The notes beneath the pieces were generated by a model. It made no database searches. It saw only the letters and a list, made by a program, of their open reading frames with translations, and had not been told where the DNA came from. 64,000 bases of DNA, from the NCBI GenBank assembly GCA_963664035.2, contig OY760867.2, positions 744,001 through 808,000 on the forward strand, given 5' to 3'. The stretch comes from G958296245 sp963664035 (GTDB lineage Bacteria; Chloroflexota; Dehalococcoidia; Lucifugimonadales; G958296245). Shown piece by piece: positions 48,801-56,984 of this stretch (position 1 is its first letter; every line of letters starts with the position of its first letter). The position numbers and the translations under genes are program-made.

Positions 48801-50861
48801 ATGAAGCACCACTCCGGCGACTGGTGGTTAATGGCCGACACGGGCTTCTTCAGCGTCAACTGCGAGAGCGTCAGCGGGACATCCGTGAGCCTGAACAACC
48901 GGCTCGCCAAGCAGACCACCTACGTCTTCACCGCCTACAGCGATTCCGGCTGCACCACCGCCAACGCGCTGGACAGCGTGACCTTCAAGACCACCGGCAC
49001 GGTCATCAGCGTCAGCAGCGTGACCGGCACGGGCGCCACGCTGAACATAGTCGGTCGCACGGCGGCCTGGTGGTACGACGCCGATAGCGGGCCGGACACC
49101 ACCTGCCAGTCCGTCGCCGCCAACACGTCCAGCGACACCCTCACCGGGCTGACGGCGGGCAGCACCTACACCTACACGGCGTACAGCAAGACGGGCTGCA
49201 ACGCGGTCGATGAGCTGGACAGCGTGACCTTCTCCACCTCGGACGTGTCCGTGGGCAACCTGGGCGAACAGGCGGACAACGCGTCGTGCTCCATAGGGCA
49301 CAGCGGTACCAATAACGTGAAGTGCGCCACCGCCTTCACCACCGGCGGCAACAGCGCAGGCTACACGCTCAAGAGCGTCACCGGCCTCTTCGACGCCAAG
49401 TTCCGCAACCCGGGCGACATCGTCGTCGCCATCCATGCGGCGGACACCACCAACAGCAGCCACCCGGCGGCGTCGGCCAGCATCACGCTGGCGGGGTCCG
49501 ACCCGGACGCGGCGGGCCTGCACACCTACACCTGCTCGACGGGATGCGACCTGGCGGCCAGCACCACCTACTTCGTCGTCATGTCCACGGCGGACACCAG
49601 CGGCCCGAGGAAGCTCTACTCGTGGCGGCGCACCACGTCCGACGACGAAACCGTCAGGCCATCCACCGCCACGGGGTGGGCCATCGCCAACGACGGCCTG
49701 CATGACATCGGCAGCGGCTGGGCGGCCCTCCCCCGCAACCACACCGGCATAATGCACGTGGCGGCGGATGAGAAGACGTCGCAAGTGACCGTCAGCAATC
49801 TGGGTGAGACAACTCCAGGTTGGCAACTGGTCGGCCAAGACTGGAGTGAAAACCAAAAAAGGGCCTCAGGCTTCACGACCGGGTCCAACACGGGTGGGTA
49901 CACACTGAACAGCGTCACTGTCAGGATAGTCAGTGTTTTAGGATCGCCCACCGGCTATACCGTGGCAGTCCACGCAAACTCCAGCGGCAGCCCGGCGGCG
50001 ACGGCGACATACACGCTGACGGGAGATGCTCCCACCGGCGCGGGTGACTACACCTACACCTGCTCCGGCTCTTGCGATCTGTCCGCCAGCACGAGATATT
50101 TCCTCGTTCTGTCTGGCACCGGTGATGGCCAGGGTCGCGACGTTTATGAAAATAGAACTACGGGGTCCGACGCTGAGACTAACGTGCCTTCCAACTCCGG
50201 GTGGTCCATCGACAACTTGCTGCAGAAGAAAACAGACAACGACCCCTGGACTAGCGAAGGTGTCACAAATGTCCTCAAGTTCAAGGTGACGGCGACGGAG
50301 ACGTCGTCCGGCTCCGGGTCCGGGTCCGGCGCTTCCGCGTCCGCCCGGTCCGGCGCTTCCGCCCAGTCCGGCGGGGCGGCGCAGACGCCGTCGCTCACCG
50401 CGTCGGGCTTCACCACCACGGGCGCGACGCTGGCCATCGCGAACCACCCGGGGACGTGGTACTACAAGGCGGACGCCGGGCCGGACGCGACGTGCCAGGG
50501 CCCGGTCCACGCGGCGACCGAGACGCTCGCGGGGCTGTCGGCGGGGACGACGTACAACTACACGGCGTACAGCGACAGCGGGTGCTCGGCGCACCTGGCG
50601 GCGAGGACGTTCAAGACGCTGTCGTCGCTCACGGCGGGCAACCGCACCGCCACGACGGCGACGCTGACCATCTCACCCCACTCGGGGGACTGGTACGTGA
50701 AGAGGATCGCGCCCTATGCGAGGGCCTGCTCGTCGGCCATCACGGGCGCGACCCACGACCTCGACGGCCTCACGCGGGACACGACGTACACGTACGCGGC
50801 ATACAGCGATTCCCAATGCGCGACGGTGGCCGCGGTCGCGACGTTCACCACGCTGCCGTAG
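45868..50861 (+). CDS. Main fragment of the giant surface protein: Cys-containing repeats and choice-of-anchor-like domains
   Basis: About 1660 residues of real coding; the frame is open from 45597, but the part before about 45868 is only a shadow of the N-terminal fragment. Two repeat types alternate. Type 1, about 70-75 residues, reads ATLTIANHTGNWYHK ... C ... LSNLTADKTYAYTAYSDSTC, then TAYFST, with one conserved Cys pair. Type 2, about 150 residues, reads VGNL-E ... FTTGG-AGYTLESVTL ... PGDI-VALH ... TYTCSTGC-L-ASTTYFVV ... GWSI, resembling choice-of-anchor R-like beta domains. Composition is Ser/Thr/Ala-rich, and a short Ser/Gly/Ala linker lies near 50300-50380. It is probably extracellular. 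No enzymatic motif or sorting signal is seen. Confidence 0.75.
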
Positions 50862-50928
50862 ACGCTCAGCGCGGGGAGCGTCGGCCCCACGACGCGACGC
50901 TCACGATAGGACACCACACGGGGAACTG

Positions 50929-51018
50929 GGGAGGGCTGGTTTGAAACCAGCCCCTACGGGGTGATGGCCGGCGAGGGCTGGTTTGGAACCAGCCCCTACG
51001 GGGTGATGGCCGGGGAGG
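50929..51018 (+). repeat. R2 core duplicated inside the surface-protein gene
   Basis: Two tandem copies of GGGCTGGTTTGAAACCAGCC (one with TTTGGAACC) plus CCTACGGGGTGATGGCCGG interrupt the repeat that would otherwise run from GHHTGNW to AITGTTHNLSS. The R2 left and right ends are missing. Confidence 0.85.
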
Positions 51019-51433
51019 GCCATCACGGGCACGACGCACAACCTCAGCAGCCTCACGTCGGGCACGACGTACACGTACACGGCGTACAGCGATTCCGAAT
51101 GCGCGACGGCGGTCGCGGTCGGGACGTTCGACACGCAGCTGCACCCGCCCATCAACGTCAGCTTCACCTCGTCCAGCAGCGGTTTCGGTTACTCCACGCG
51201 CGTCGATTGGGACCGGAACAGCTCCGCCACCGGGCAGATCGGCTACGAGGTGCAATCGTACGGGAACAACAGTTGGGGAGGGCTGCCGGACCACGCGCCG
51301 ACGTGGCAGCCGGACCTGTGGGTGACCGGAAGTACCTTTTTCCAGGCCACCAACGGCCACCAACGCGCGGGGCCGGGTGACGAAGACGGTGGGCGGCGTC
51401 ACGTACTACAGCGCGTGGGCCACGGCGAACTAG

Positions 51434-51747
51434 CGCAGGGCGCCCACAAGGGACGCCCCTACGACTACGGCTTCCATCCCGTAGGGGGCAGTCTAGGGCG
51501 CCCACAAGGGACGCCCCTACATCCCGTAGGGGGCAGCCTAGGGCGCCCACAAGGGACGCCCCTACGACTACGGCTTCCATCCCGTAGGGGGCAGCCCAGG
51601 GCGCCCACAAGGGACGCCCCTACGACTACCGCTTCCATCCCGTAGGGTGCAGTCCAGGGCGCCCACAAGGGACGCCCCTACGACTACCGCTTCCATCCCG
51701 TAGGGTGCAGCCCCTTGTGGCTGCCCTCCCATACTCTGAACAGATAC
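51434..51747 (+). mobile_element. TIR element copy B, left end missing, five array units
   Basis: Only the right terminal repeat is present, ACTCTGAACAGATAC (51733-51747). The array has five units of AGGGCGCCCACAAGGGACGC type, separated by CTTCCATCCCGTAGGG-type linkers; the third linker differs by deletion. It starts directly after the stop of the surface-protein remnant, and no GTTCAGAG left end or matching target duplication (GAGTGAAG follows the right end) is found, so it is a truncated copy. Confidence 0.8.
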
Positions 51748-51763
51748 GAGTGAAGGGCGAATC

Positions 51764-51793
51764 TTGACATGGTTTTCACGGATATGCTAGTAT
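51764..51793 (+). promoter_or_regulatory. Promoter of the oligopeptide-binding lipoprotein gene (TTGACA-18-TAGTAT)
   Basis: A perfect -35 TTGACA (51764-51769), an 18-bp spacer and -10 TAGTAT (51788-51793). The -35 begins 16 bp after the right end of TIR element B. Leader length to ATG 51881 is about 80 nt. Confidence 0.62.
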
Positions 51794-51880
51794 TCCCCAG
51801 CCTGGAGGGTAACGCCTTCGGGCTAATTTGGGTAAGGAAGACCGAGCGGAGAGCGAAAGAGATACAGGAGGACGTTAGAG

Positions 51881-53872
51881 ATGGTGAAGAAGTCTGGTTT
51901 GCTGGTAGCGATAGCAGCGGTCATAGCATTGGTCGCCGCGGTCGCGTGCACGCGGGAGGTGGTGAAGGAGGTGCAGGTGCCCCAGGTCGTCACCGAGACG
52001 GTGGTGAAAGAGGTGCCCGTAGAGGTGGTGGTCGAGAAAGAGGTGGTGAAGGAGATCCCGGTAGAGGTGGTGGTCGAGAAAGAGGTGGTGAGGGAGGTCG
52101 AGGTACCGGTAGAGAGGATAGTCGAGAAAGAGGTGGTGAGGGAGGTCGAGGTACCGGTCGTAGTCGAGAAAGAGGTGGTGAGAGAGGTTGAGAAGGTCGT
52201 CGAGGTAGCGGTCGAAGCGGGCGAGGACGTGGCCAAGGTACTCAACCTGCGGGCCTCCAGCGCGGTCACCAAGCTGTCCCCCTACACGGCGGTCAGCGGC
52301 TACGTGGGCCTGATCGGCAACCACATCTTCTCGCGGCTGCTCATCGCGGACCCGCACGAGCAGAGGTTCATCCCCGAGCTCGCCGAGCGGTGGGAAGTCT
52401 CCGAGGACGGCGCCTCCGTCACGTTCTACCTGCGGAAGAACGCCTTCTTCCACGACGGCGAGCAGGTAACGGCCGAGGACGTCAAGTGGTCGTTCGAGTC
52501 CTTCATGAACCCTAGGACCAAGAGCCGCCAGGTGCAGCGCCTCTCCATGGTCAAGGGCGGCGACGCCTTTGCCGAGGGCACTGCCGACTCCGTTGAGGGC
52601 ATCGTCATAGTCGACGACTACACGGTCCGGTTCGACATGGCGTTCCCCACCGGCCAGTTCATACCCGCGGCGGGCGGAAACATCCTGCCCGAGCACATCC
52701 TCAGCAAGATTGCCGACGAAGACCTGGACGACCACGCGTTCTTCATCGGCCTGAGCGGCGAGAAGCCCATCGGGTCCGGCGCATGGAAGTTCGTCAAGCA
52801 CGAGCCCGACCAGTTCCACGAGCTGCTGGCCGCGGACGACTACTTCCTCGGCAAGCCGAAGATCGACAGGGTGTTCGTCCACCTGATCAGGACCCCGGAT
52901 GCGGCGCAGATCGCCATGCAGAAGGGCGAGATCGACGCCAGCAGGCGCGGCGGGTTCACGTCGGAGGTCAACGAGTCCTTCCTGGCCGACCCTCGGTTCG
53001 TGATCGCTGCCACCGGCAGGCGCAACAACGGCGGCGGCTACTCGTTCAACTTCCGCACCGAGTGGATCGCGGACGCCCGCATCCACCAGGCGCACCTCTG
53101 GGCGCTGAACCGCAAGCAGTTGGTAGACACGTTCGAGGGCGGCCTGGGTTACATCCACAACACGGCTCTCTTCGTCCCCACGGGCGTCGAGACTCCCGAG
53201 ATGATGGCCCGGTACACTCCCGAGGGCGACACCGCCACGGCGCGGCAGCTCCTGGAGGAGGCCGGCTGGGACTTCGACCGCGAGGTCACGCAGAAGGCCC
53301 CCGGCTACAGCGGCCCCATCCTGGTGCAGTTGGCGGCTGAGCAGCAGATGCTCGCCGACGCCGGCTACAAGACCAAGTACGAGACGATGGAGACCCCGGT
53401 CTGGGCGGCTGTCTACTACGAGAACTACAACTACGACTCGGTCCGCGTCGGCGGCTGGGGCGGCGCCGTCACCAGCCTGAACTACTACTTCCACAGCGCG
53501 AACACGGACGCGATGGGCTACGCGACGCCCGAGCTGGACGCGCTGCTGGACGCGGTGCCGAGGGCGCTGACGAACGACGAGCTGGTCGAGATAGGCATCA
53601 AGATCAACGAGATGTTCATCGAGGACCAGCCGATCGTGGTCATCTCCTCGCCGCTGCGCCTTTACACCTACGGCGCGCACGTGTGGGTACCCGGTTTCGG
53701 CCGGCGCCCGCAGCCCACGCGGCTCCAGGACATCCAGTTCACTCCCGAGTTCGCCGGACAGCGCGACAGCTGGGAGTACCTGATGCACCAGACGGACATA
53801 GTGGAGTTTGGCACGACCCATCCTCTGAACGAGACCGGGCCGCTCGCCAAGCAGATCGCGATGGGCCAGTAA
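51881..53872 (+). CDS. ABC transporter substrate-binding lipoprotein, oligopeptide family 5 (DppA/OppA type)
   Basis: A 663-residue lipid-anchored binding protein. The signal peptide ends at Cys23 (VAAVAC). Residues 24-112 are a Val/Glu/Lys linker with VEKEVV at 51, 65, 81 and 95. The family 5 domain follows: FIPELAERWEVSEDGASVTFYLR, VTAEDVKWSFESFM, ILPEHILSKI and a C-terminal lobe ending with EYLMHQTDIVEFG. It probably delivers peptides or similar solutes to an ABC permease; no permease gene lies nearby. GGAGG is 9 bp before ATG 51881. It is transcribed from the promoter just upstream and stops at a strong terminator. The linker is much longer than usual lipoprotein tethers. Confidence 0.92.
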   Translation: MVKKSGLLVAIAAVIALVAAVACTREVVKEVQVPQVVTETVVKEVPVEVVVEKEVVKEIPVEVVVEKEVVREVEVPVERIVEKEVVREVEVPVVVEKEVVREVEKVVEVAVEAGEDVAKVLNLRASSAVTKLSPYTAVSGYVGLIGNHIFSRLLIADPHEQRFIPELAERWEVSEDGASVTFYLRKNAFFHDGEQVTAEDVKWSFESFMNPRTKSRQVQRLSMVKGGDAFAEGTADSVEGIVIVDDYTVRFDMAFPTGQFIPAAGGNILPEHILSKIADEDLDDHAFFIGLSGEKPIGSGAWKFVKHEPDQFHELLAADDYFLGKPKIDRVFVHLIRTPDAAQIAMQKGEIDASRRGGFTSEVNESFLADPRFVIAATGRRNNGGGYSFNFRTEWIADARIHQAHLWALNRKQLVDTFEGGLGYIHNTALFVPTGVETPEMMARYTPEGDTATARQLLEEAGWDFDREVTQKAPGYSGPILVQLAAEQQMLADAGYKTKYETMETPVWAAVYYENYNYDSVRVGGWGGAVTSLNYYFHSANTDAMGYATPELDALLDAVPRALTNDELVEIGIKINEMFIEDQPIVVISSPLRLYTYGAHVWVPGFGRRPQPTRLQDIQFTPEFAGQRDSWEYLMHQTDIVEFGTTHPLNETGPLAKQIAMGQ

Positions 53873-53892
53873 GGCTCACAGGCACTTAGTAG

Positions 53893-53929
53893 AAAGGGCT
53901 AGGCGCTCGGCGCCTAGCCCTTTTCTTTT
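53893..53929 (+). terminator. Rho-independent terminator after the binding-lipoprotein gene
   Basis: A perfect 14-bp stem AAAGGGCTAGGCGC/GCGCCTAGCCCTTT with loop TCG, followed by a T-rich tail (TTTTCTTTT). It is 20 bp after the stop codon. This is the clearest terminator in the window. Confidence 0.92.
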
Positions 53930-53991
53930 GGCGTCCATCGATTCGTGATGCGCGGCTTCAATCCGGGGGAGGCGGCCGAGGCGGCGCGTGG

Positions 53992-53997
53992 TATAAT
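53992..53997 (+). promoter_or_regulatory. Candidate -10 box (TATAAT) ahead of the E1-alpha gene
   Basis: TATAAT in the context ggTATAATccgg, 51 bp before GTG 54049; no clear -35 hexamer. Confidence 0.45.
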
Positions 53998-54048
53998 CCG
54001 GCCAATTCGAACGCGTCCCAGGCGGCGCGTCTCTACGGGAGGAAGGAC

Positions 54049-55116
54049 GTGGCGACCACGAGCTCGGCGTTGGAAAACAAGACCCTGCTGTGGATGTACG
54101 AGACGATGATCACCATCCGGCGCTTCGAGGAGGAGGCGCGGAGGCAGGCCGACCAGGGAAAGCTGCGCGGCATGCACTCGTCGGTGGGGCAGGAGGCCGT
54201 GCCGACGGGGATATGCGCGCACCTGAGGGGCGACGACTACGTCCTGGGCACGCACCGGAGCCATCACCACTGCATCGCCAAGGGCGTGGACCTCAAGGAG
54301 ATGATGGCGGAGCTGCTGGGCCGCGCCACGGGCACCAACAAGGGCAAGGGCGGCACGATGCACATAGCCGATATAACCAAAGGGATGCTAGGCGCGAACG
54401 GCGTGGTGGGCTCCAACATCCCGGTTGCCACGGGGGCGGCGCTGAGCGCGCAGCTCCGGGGCGTCGACAGCGTGAGCGTGGTCTTCTTCGGGGACGGGGC
54501 GTCCAGCCAGGGGAGTCTGCACGAGGCGCTGAACCTGTCCGGCATCTGGAAGCTGCCGGTCATCTTCGTGTGCGAGAACAACCGGTACGCGGAATCGACG
54601 CCGTCGGAGTACGTCGTCTCGGGCGGGTCGGTGGCCAACAGGGCGGACGGGTACGGCATACCCGGCGTCGTGGCGGACGGCCAGGACGTGCTGGAGATGT
54701 ACGAGATCGGCGGGGAGGCCGTTGCGCGCGCCCGCGCGGGCGACGGGCCGACGCTGATCGAGGCGATGACGTACAGGTACTTCGGCCACTTCGGGGCCGA
54801 CGACCCGTCGCTGTACAGGACCTCCGAGGAGGAGGAGTACTACCGGAACAAGGACTGCCTGGACCGCTTCTCCAAGTACATCGTAGAGACGGGGGCCGCG
54901 GGAGAGGGCGACCTGAAGGAGATAGACGAGAGGGCCACGGCGGCGGTTGCCGAAGCGTCGAGGTTCGCGGAGGAGAGTCCCTGGCCCGATCCGGAGGAGA
55001 TATACGACGACGTGTACATCTCCTACCCCGAGCAGAGGTTCACGTCGGTCTCCGTGGGGGAGGCGGTGGAGGTGGGGAGCGCGCCTTCCTACGAGTCGGG
55101 AGGGCGCAGCGGGTAG
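54049..55116 (+). CDS. Thiamine-diphosphate-dependent dehydrogenase E1 alpha subunit (PdhA/AcoA type)
   Basis: A 355-residue E1 alpha subunit of a 2-oxoacid or acetoin dehydrogenase complex, normally an alpha2-beta2 enzyme with ThDP. GDGASSQGSLHEALNLSGIWKLPVIFVCENN is the ThDP/Mg motif (GDG...NN); RFEEEARRQADQGKLRGMHSSVGQEA is the family start. The active-site loop around residues 75-80 (THRSHHHCIAKG) and NKGKGGTMH fit acetoin/pyruvate-type enzymes. GTG 54049 is preceded by GGAGGAAGG. No E1 beta, E2 or E3 gene follows; downstream is repeat DNA and then the ribosomal operon, so the partner must be encoded elsewhere. The acidic C-terminal extension after YISYPE is unusual. Confidence 0.88.
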   Translation: MATTSSALENKTLLWMYETMITIRRFEEEARRQADQGKLRGMHSSVGQEAVPTGICAHLRGDDYVLGTHRSHHHCIAKGVDLKEMMAELLGRATGTNKGKGGTMHIADITKGMLGANGVVGSNIPVATGAALSAQLRGVDSVSVVFFGDGASSQGSLHEALNLSGIWKLPVIFVCENNRYAESTPSEYVVSGGSVANRADGYGIPGVVADGQDVLEMYEIGGEAVARARAGDGPTLIEAMTYRYFGHFGADDPSLYRTSEEEEYYRNKDCLDRFSKYIVETGAAGEGDLKEIDERATAAVAEASRFAEESPWPDPEEIYDDVYISYPEQRFTSVSVGEAVEVGSAPSYESGGRSG

Positions 55117-55163
55117 CCGCTGGCCGCGCGCCTGGGGCCAGGCGCAGCGCGGTCCTGCGCATC

Positions 55164-55248
55164 GGGCAAGGGGAGGGCTGGTTTGAAACCAGCCCCTACG
55201 GGTGATGTCCGATAGATATGTCGCTGAACGTAGGCGGGGGTTTGGGCC
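55164..55248 (+). repeat. R2 element, left-truncated
   Basis: Starts within the unit (GGGCAAGGGGAGGGCTGG), retains the GGGCTGGTTT-G-AAACCAGCCC hairpin, CCGATAGATATG and the right end AGGCGGGGGTTTGGGCC. TIR element C was inserted at its right border: the last R2 bases GCC begin the target duplication. Confidence 0.8.
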
Positions 55249-55253
55249 TCGAA

Positions 55254-55940
55254 GCAACTGTTCAGAGTTGGTGCGTTCCTCGTCCAGGGCGCCCACAAGG
55301 GACGCCCCTACGACTACGGCTTCCATCCCGTAGGGTGCAGCCTAGGGCGCCCACAAGGGACGCCCCTACGAATACGGCTTCCATCCCGTAGGATGCAGCC
55401 CAGGGCGCCCACAAGGGACGCCCCTACGACCCATCCCGTAGGGTGCAGTCCAGGGCGTCCACAAGGGACGCCCCTACGACCCATCCCGTAGGGTGCAGTC
55501 CAGGGCGCCCACAAGGGACGCCCCTACGACTACGGCTTCCATCCCGTAGGGTGCAGCCCAGGGCGCCCACAAGGGACGCCCCTACGACTACGGCTTCCAT
55601 CCCGTAGGGTGCAGCCCAGGGCGCCCACAAGGGACGCCCCTACGACTACGGCTTCCATCCCGTAGGGTGCAGCCCAGGGCGCCCACAAGGGACGCCCCTA
55701 CGACTACGGCTTCCATCCCGTAGGGTGCAGCCCAGGGCGCCCACAAGGGACGCCCCTACGACTACGGCTTCCATCCCGTAGGGTGCAGCTCAGGGCGCCC
55801 ACAAGGGACGCCCCTACGACTACGGCTTCCATCCCGTAGGGTGCAGCCCAGGGCGCCCACAAGGGACGCCCCTACGACTACGGCTTCCATCCCGTAGGGT
55901 GCAGCCCTTGTGGCTGCCCTCCTGTACTCTGAACAGTTAC
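55254..55940 (+). mobile_element. TIR element copy C (687 bp) with 11-unit internal array
   Basis: Left terminal repeat GCAACTGTTCAGAGT (55254-55268), right one the inverse GTAACTGTTCAGAGT (55926-55940), 14 of 15 matching. It is flanked by the perfect 8-bp duplication GCCTCGAA (55246-55253 and 55941-55948). The interior has 11 units of AGGGCGCCCACAAGGGACGC type with linkers of CTACGACTACGGCTTCCATC and CCGTAGGGTGCAGCC. Two units have a shortened linker. There is no coding gene. It lies directly upstream of the ribosomal promoter. Confidence 0.92.
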
Positions 55941-55955
55941 GCCTCGAAATTGGAG

Positions 55956-55985
55956 TTGACAGGGGAACGTCCGCGTCTGTATAAT
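55956..55985 (+). promoter_or_regulatory. Promoter of the str-S10 ribosomal operon (TTGACA-18-TATAAT)
   Basis: Both hexamers match the sigma-70 consensus perfectly: TTGACA (55956-55961) and TATAAT (55980-55985), spacer 18 bp. The -35 begins 15 bp after the right end of TIR element C, with the 8-bp target duplication in between. The rpsL ATG is 70 bp after the -10. Confidence 0.88.
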
Positions 55986-56055
55986 CCGCGTTTGGCGCCC
56001 TTGATCGGGTGTGTGGCTTAGTTTGGTCAAGTGGGCGCGTGGAGAGCTCAAGAAT

Positions 56056-56469
56056 ATGCCGACAGTGAACCAGCTTGTGCGAAAAGGGAGACGGTCCAAG
56101 CAGAAGAAGGACAAGTCTCCCGCGCTGAGGTATACGTTCAACACGTTGAAGAACCGGGGTTGGCGCGACTCCGGGTCCCCGCAGAAGCGGGGGGTGTGCG
56201 TTCAGGTGCGGACACAGACGCCGAGGAAGCCCAACTCGGCGCTGCGGAAGGTGGCCAGGGTGAGGCTGACCAACGGCATGGAGGTCACGGCGTACATTCC
56301 CGGCGAGGGCCACAACCTGCAGGAGCACTCGGTGGTGCTGATCAGGGGCGGGAGGGTGAAGGACCTTCCCGGCGTGCGGTATCACATCGTGAGGGGCCCG
56401 CTGGACATGGGCGGCGTGGAGGAGAGGCGGCGCGGGCGCAGCAAGTACGGAAGCAAGAGGCCGAGCTAG
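56056..56469 (+). CDS. rpsL: 30S ribosomal protein S12
   Basis: A 137-residue decoding-centre protein. PTVNQLVRKGR at the start and GEGHNLQEHSVVLIRGGRVKDLPGVRYHIVRG are diagnostic. The streptomycin loop reads TPRKPNSALRK, with the second of the two basic residues kept as Lys. The start is ATG 56056; the frame is open 15 codons further upstream without homology. First gene of the operon. Confidence 0.97.
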   Translation: MPTVNQLVRKGRRSKQKKDKSPALRYTFNTLKNRGWRDSGSPQKRGVCVQVRTQTPRKPNSALRKVARVRLTNGMEVTAYIPGEGHNLQEHSVVLIRGGRVKDLPGVRYHIVRGPLDMGGVEERRRGRSKYGSKRPS

Positions 56470-56940
56470 ATGCCGCGTAGGAACAGGCCGGAGAGGCACC
56501 CGATTACGCCGGACCCTAGGTTCGGCAGCGTCGAGTTGGCGAGATTCATAAACCGCGTCATGCTCAACGGGAAGCGGACGACGGCGCAGCGTATCGTGTA
56601 CGCGGCCCTGGACGACATCGAGCGCCAGGCGCGGCGGCCCGGCCTGGAGGTGTTCAGGCACGCCATCGCGAACGCCACGCCGCAGCTCGAGGTGAGGTCG
56701 AGGCGCGTGGGCGGCGCGACGTACCAGGTGCCGCGCGAGATCAGGCCGGAGCGCCAGCTTGCCCTGTCGATGCGGTGGCTGGTGCAGGCTGCGCGGGCGC
56801 GGTCGGGGCGGCCCATGAGAGAGAGATTGGCCCAGGAGCTCCTTGAGGCGTCACGCGCCCAGGGGGCCGCTGTCAAGAGAAAGGAGGACCTTCACCGTAT
56901 GGCCGAGGCGAACAGGGCGTTCGTCCACTACAGGTGGTGA
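56470..56940 (+). CDS. rpsG: 30S ribosomal protein S7
   Basis: A 156-residue S7, normal length. PRRNRPERHPITPDPRFGSVELARFINRVM at the start and a TEDLHRMAEANRAFVHYRW-like end (KKEDLHRMAEANRAF) place it firmly. It binds the 3' major domain of 16S rRNA and initiates head assembly. ATG 56470 abuts the rpsL stop, so it is translated by coupling. Confidence 0.97.
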   Translation: MPRRNRPERHPITPDPRFGSVELARFINRVMLNGKRTTAQRIVYAALDDIERQARRPGLEVFRHAIANATPQLEVRSRRVGGATYQVPREIRPERQLALSMRWLVQAARARSGRPMRERLAQELLEASRAQGAAVKRKEDLHRMAEANRAFVHYRW

Positions 56941-56984
56941 CGGCTTGCGCTCTCCGCTGATACGGCGGTTCTCTTACTATTACC

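Larger units (their letters stand above)
45551..51433 (+). pseudogene. Giant repetitive secreted surface protein, decayed by frameshifts, stops and an R2 insertion
   Basis: The reconstructed gene starts at ATG 45551 (signal peptide, then an FN3-like domain) and ends ATAN-stop at 51431-51433. Lesions seen: (1) a frame change near 45868-45874, where YRINGTSNSSA runs into a stop and NVARARAGNADGWSGW continues in another frame; (2) TAG at 50859-50861 in the middle of a repeat; (3) another shift near 50895, after which ATLTIGHHTGNW is read in a different frame; (4) an R2-type insertion at about 50929-51018; (5) a shift near 51355 before VTKTVGGVTYYSAWATAN. The domain content fits an exported repetitive adhesin-like protein. 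Individual shifts could be sequence errors; the insertion cannot. Confidence 0.75.

Noticed and set aside
2415..50861. Genome-wide recoding of TAG as a sense codon
   Set aside because: Many intact genes (for example both ATP-dependent transport genes before 12528, rpsL, fusA) end in TAG exactly at family C-termini, so the in-frame TAGs are local events.
51769..52191. 140-residue Arg/Gly/Glu-rich protein starting at 51769
   Set aside because: Out-of-frame shadow of the Val-Glu-Lys linker of the binding lipoprotein, and its start lies within the promoter.
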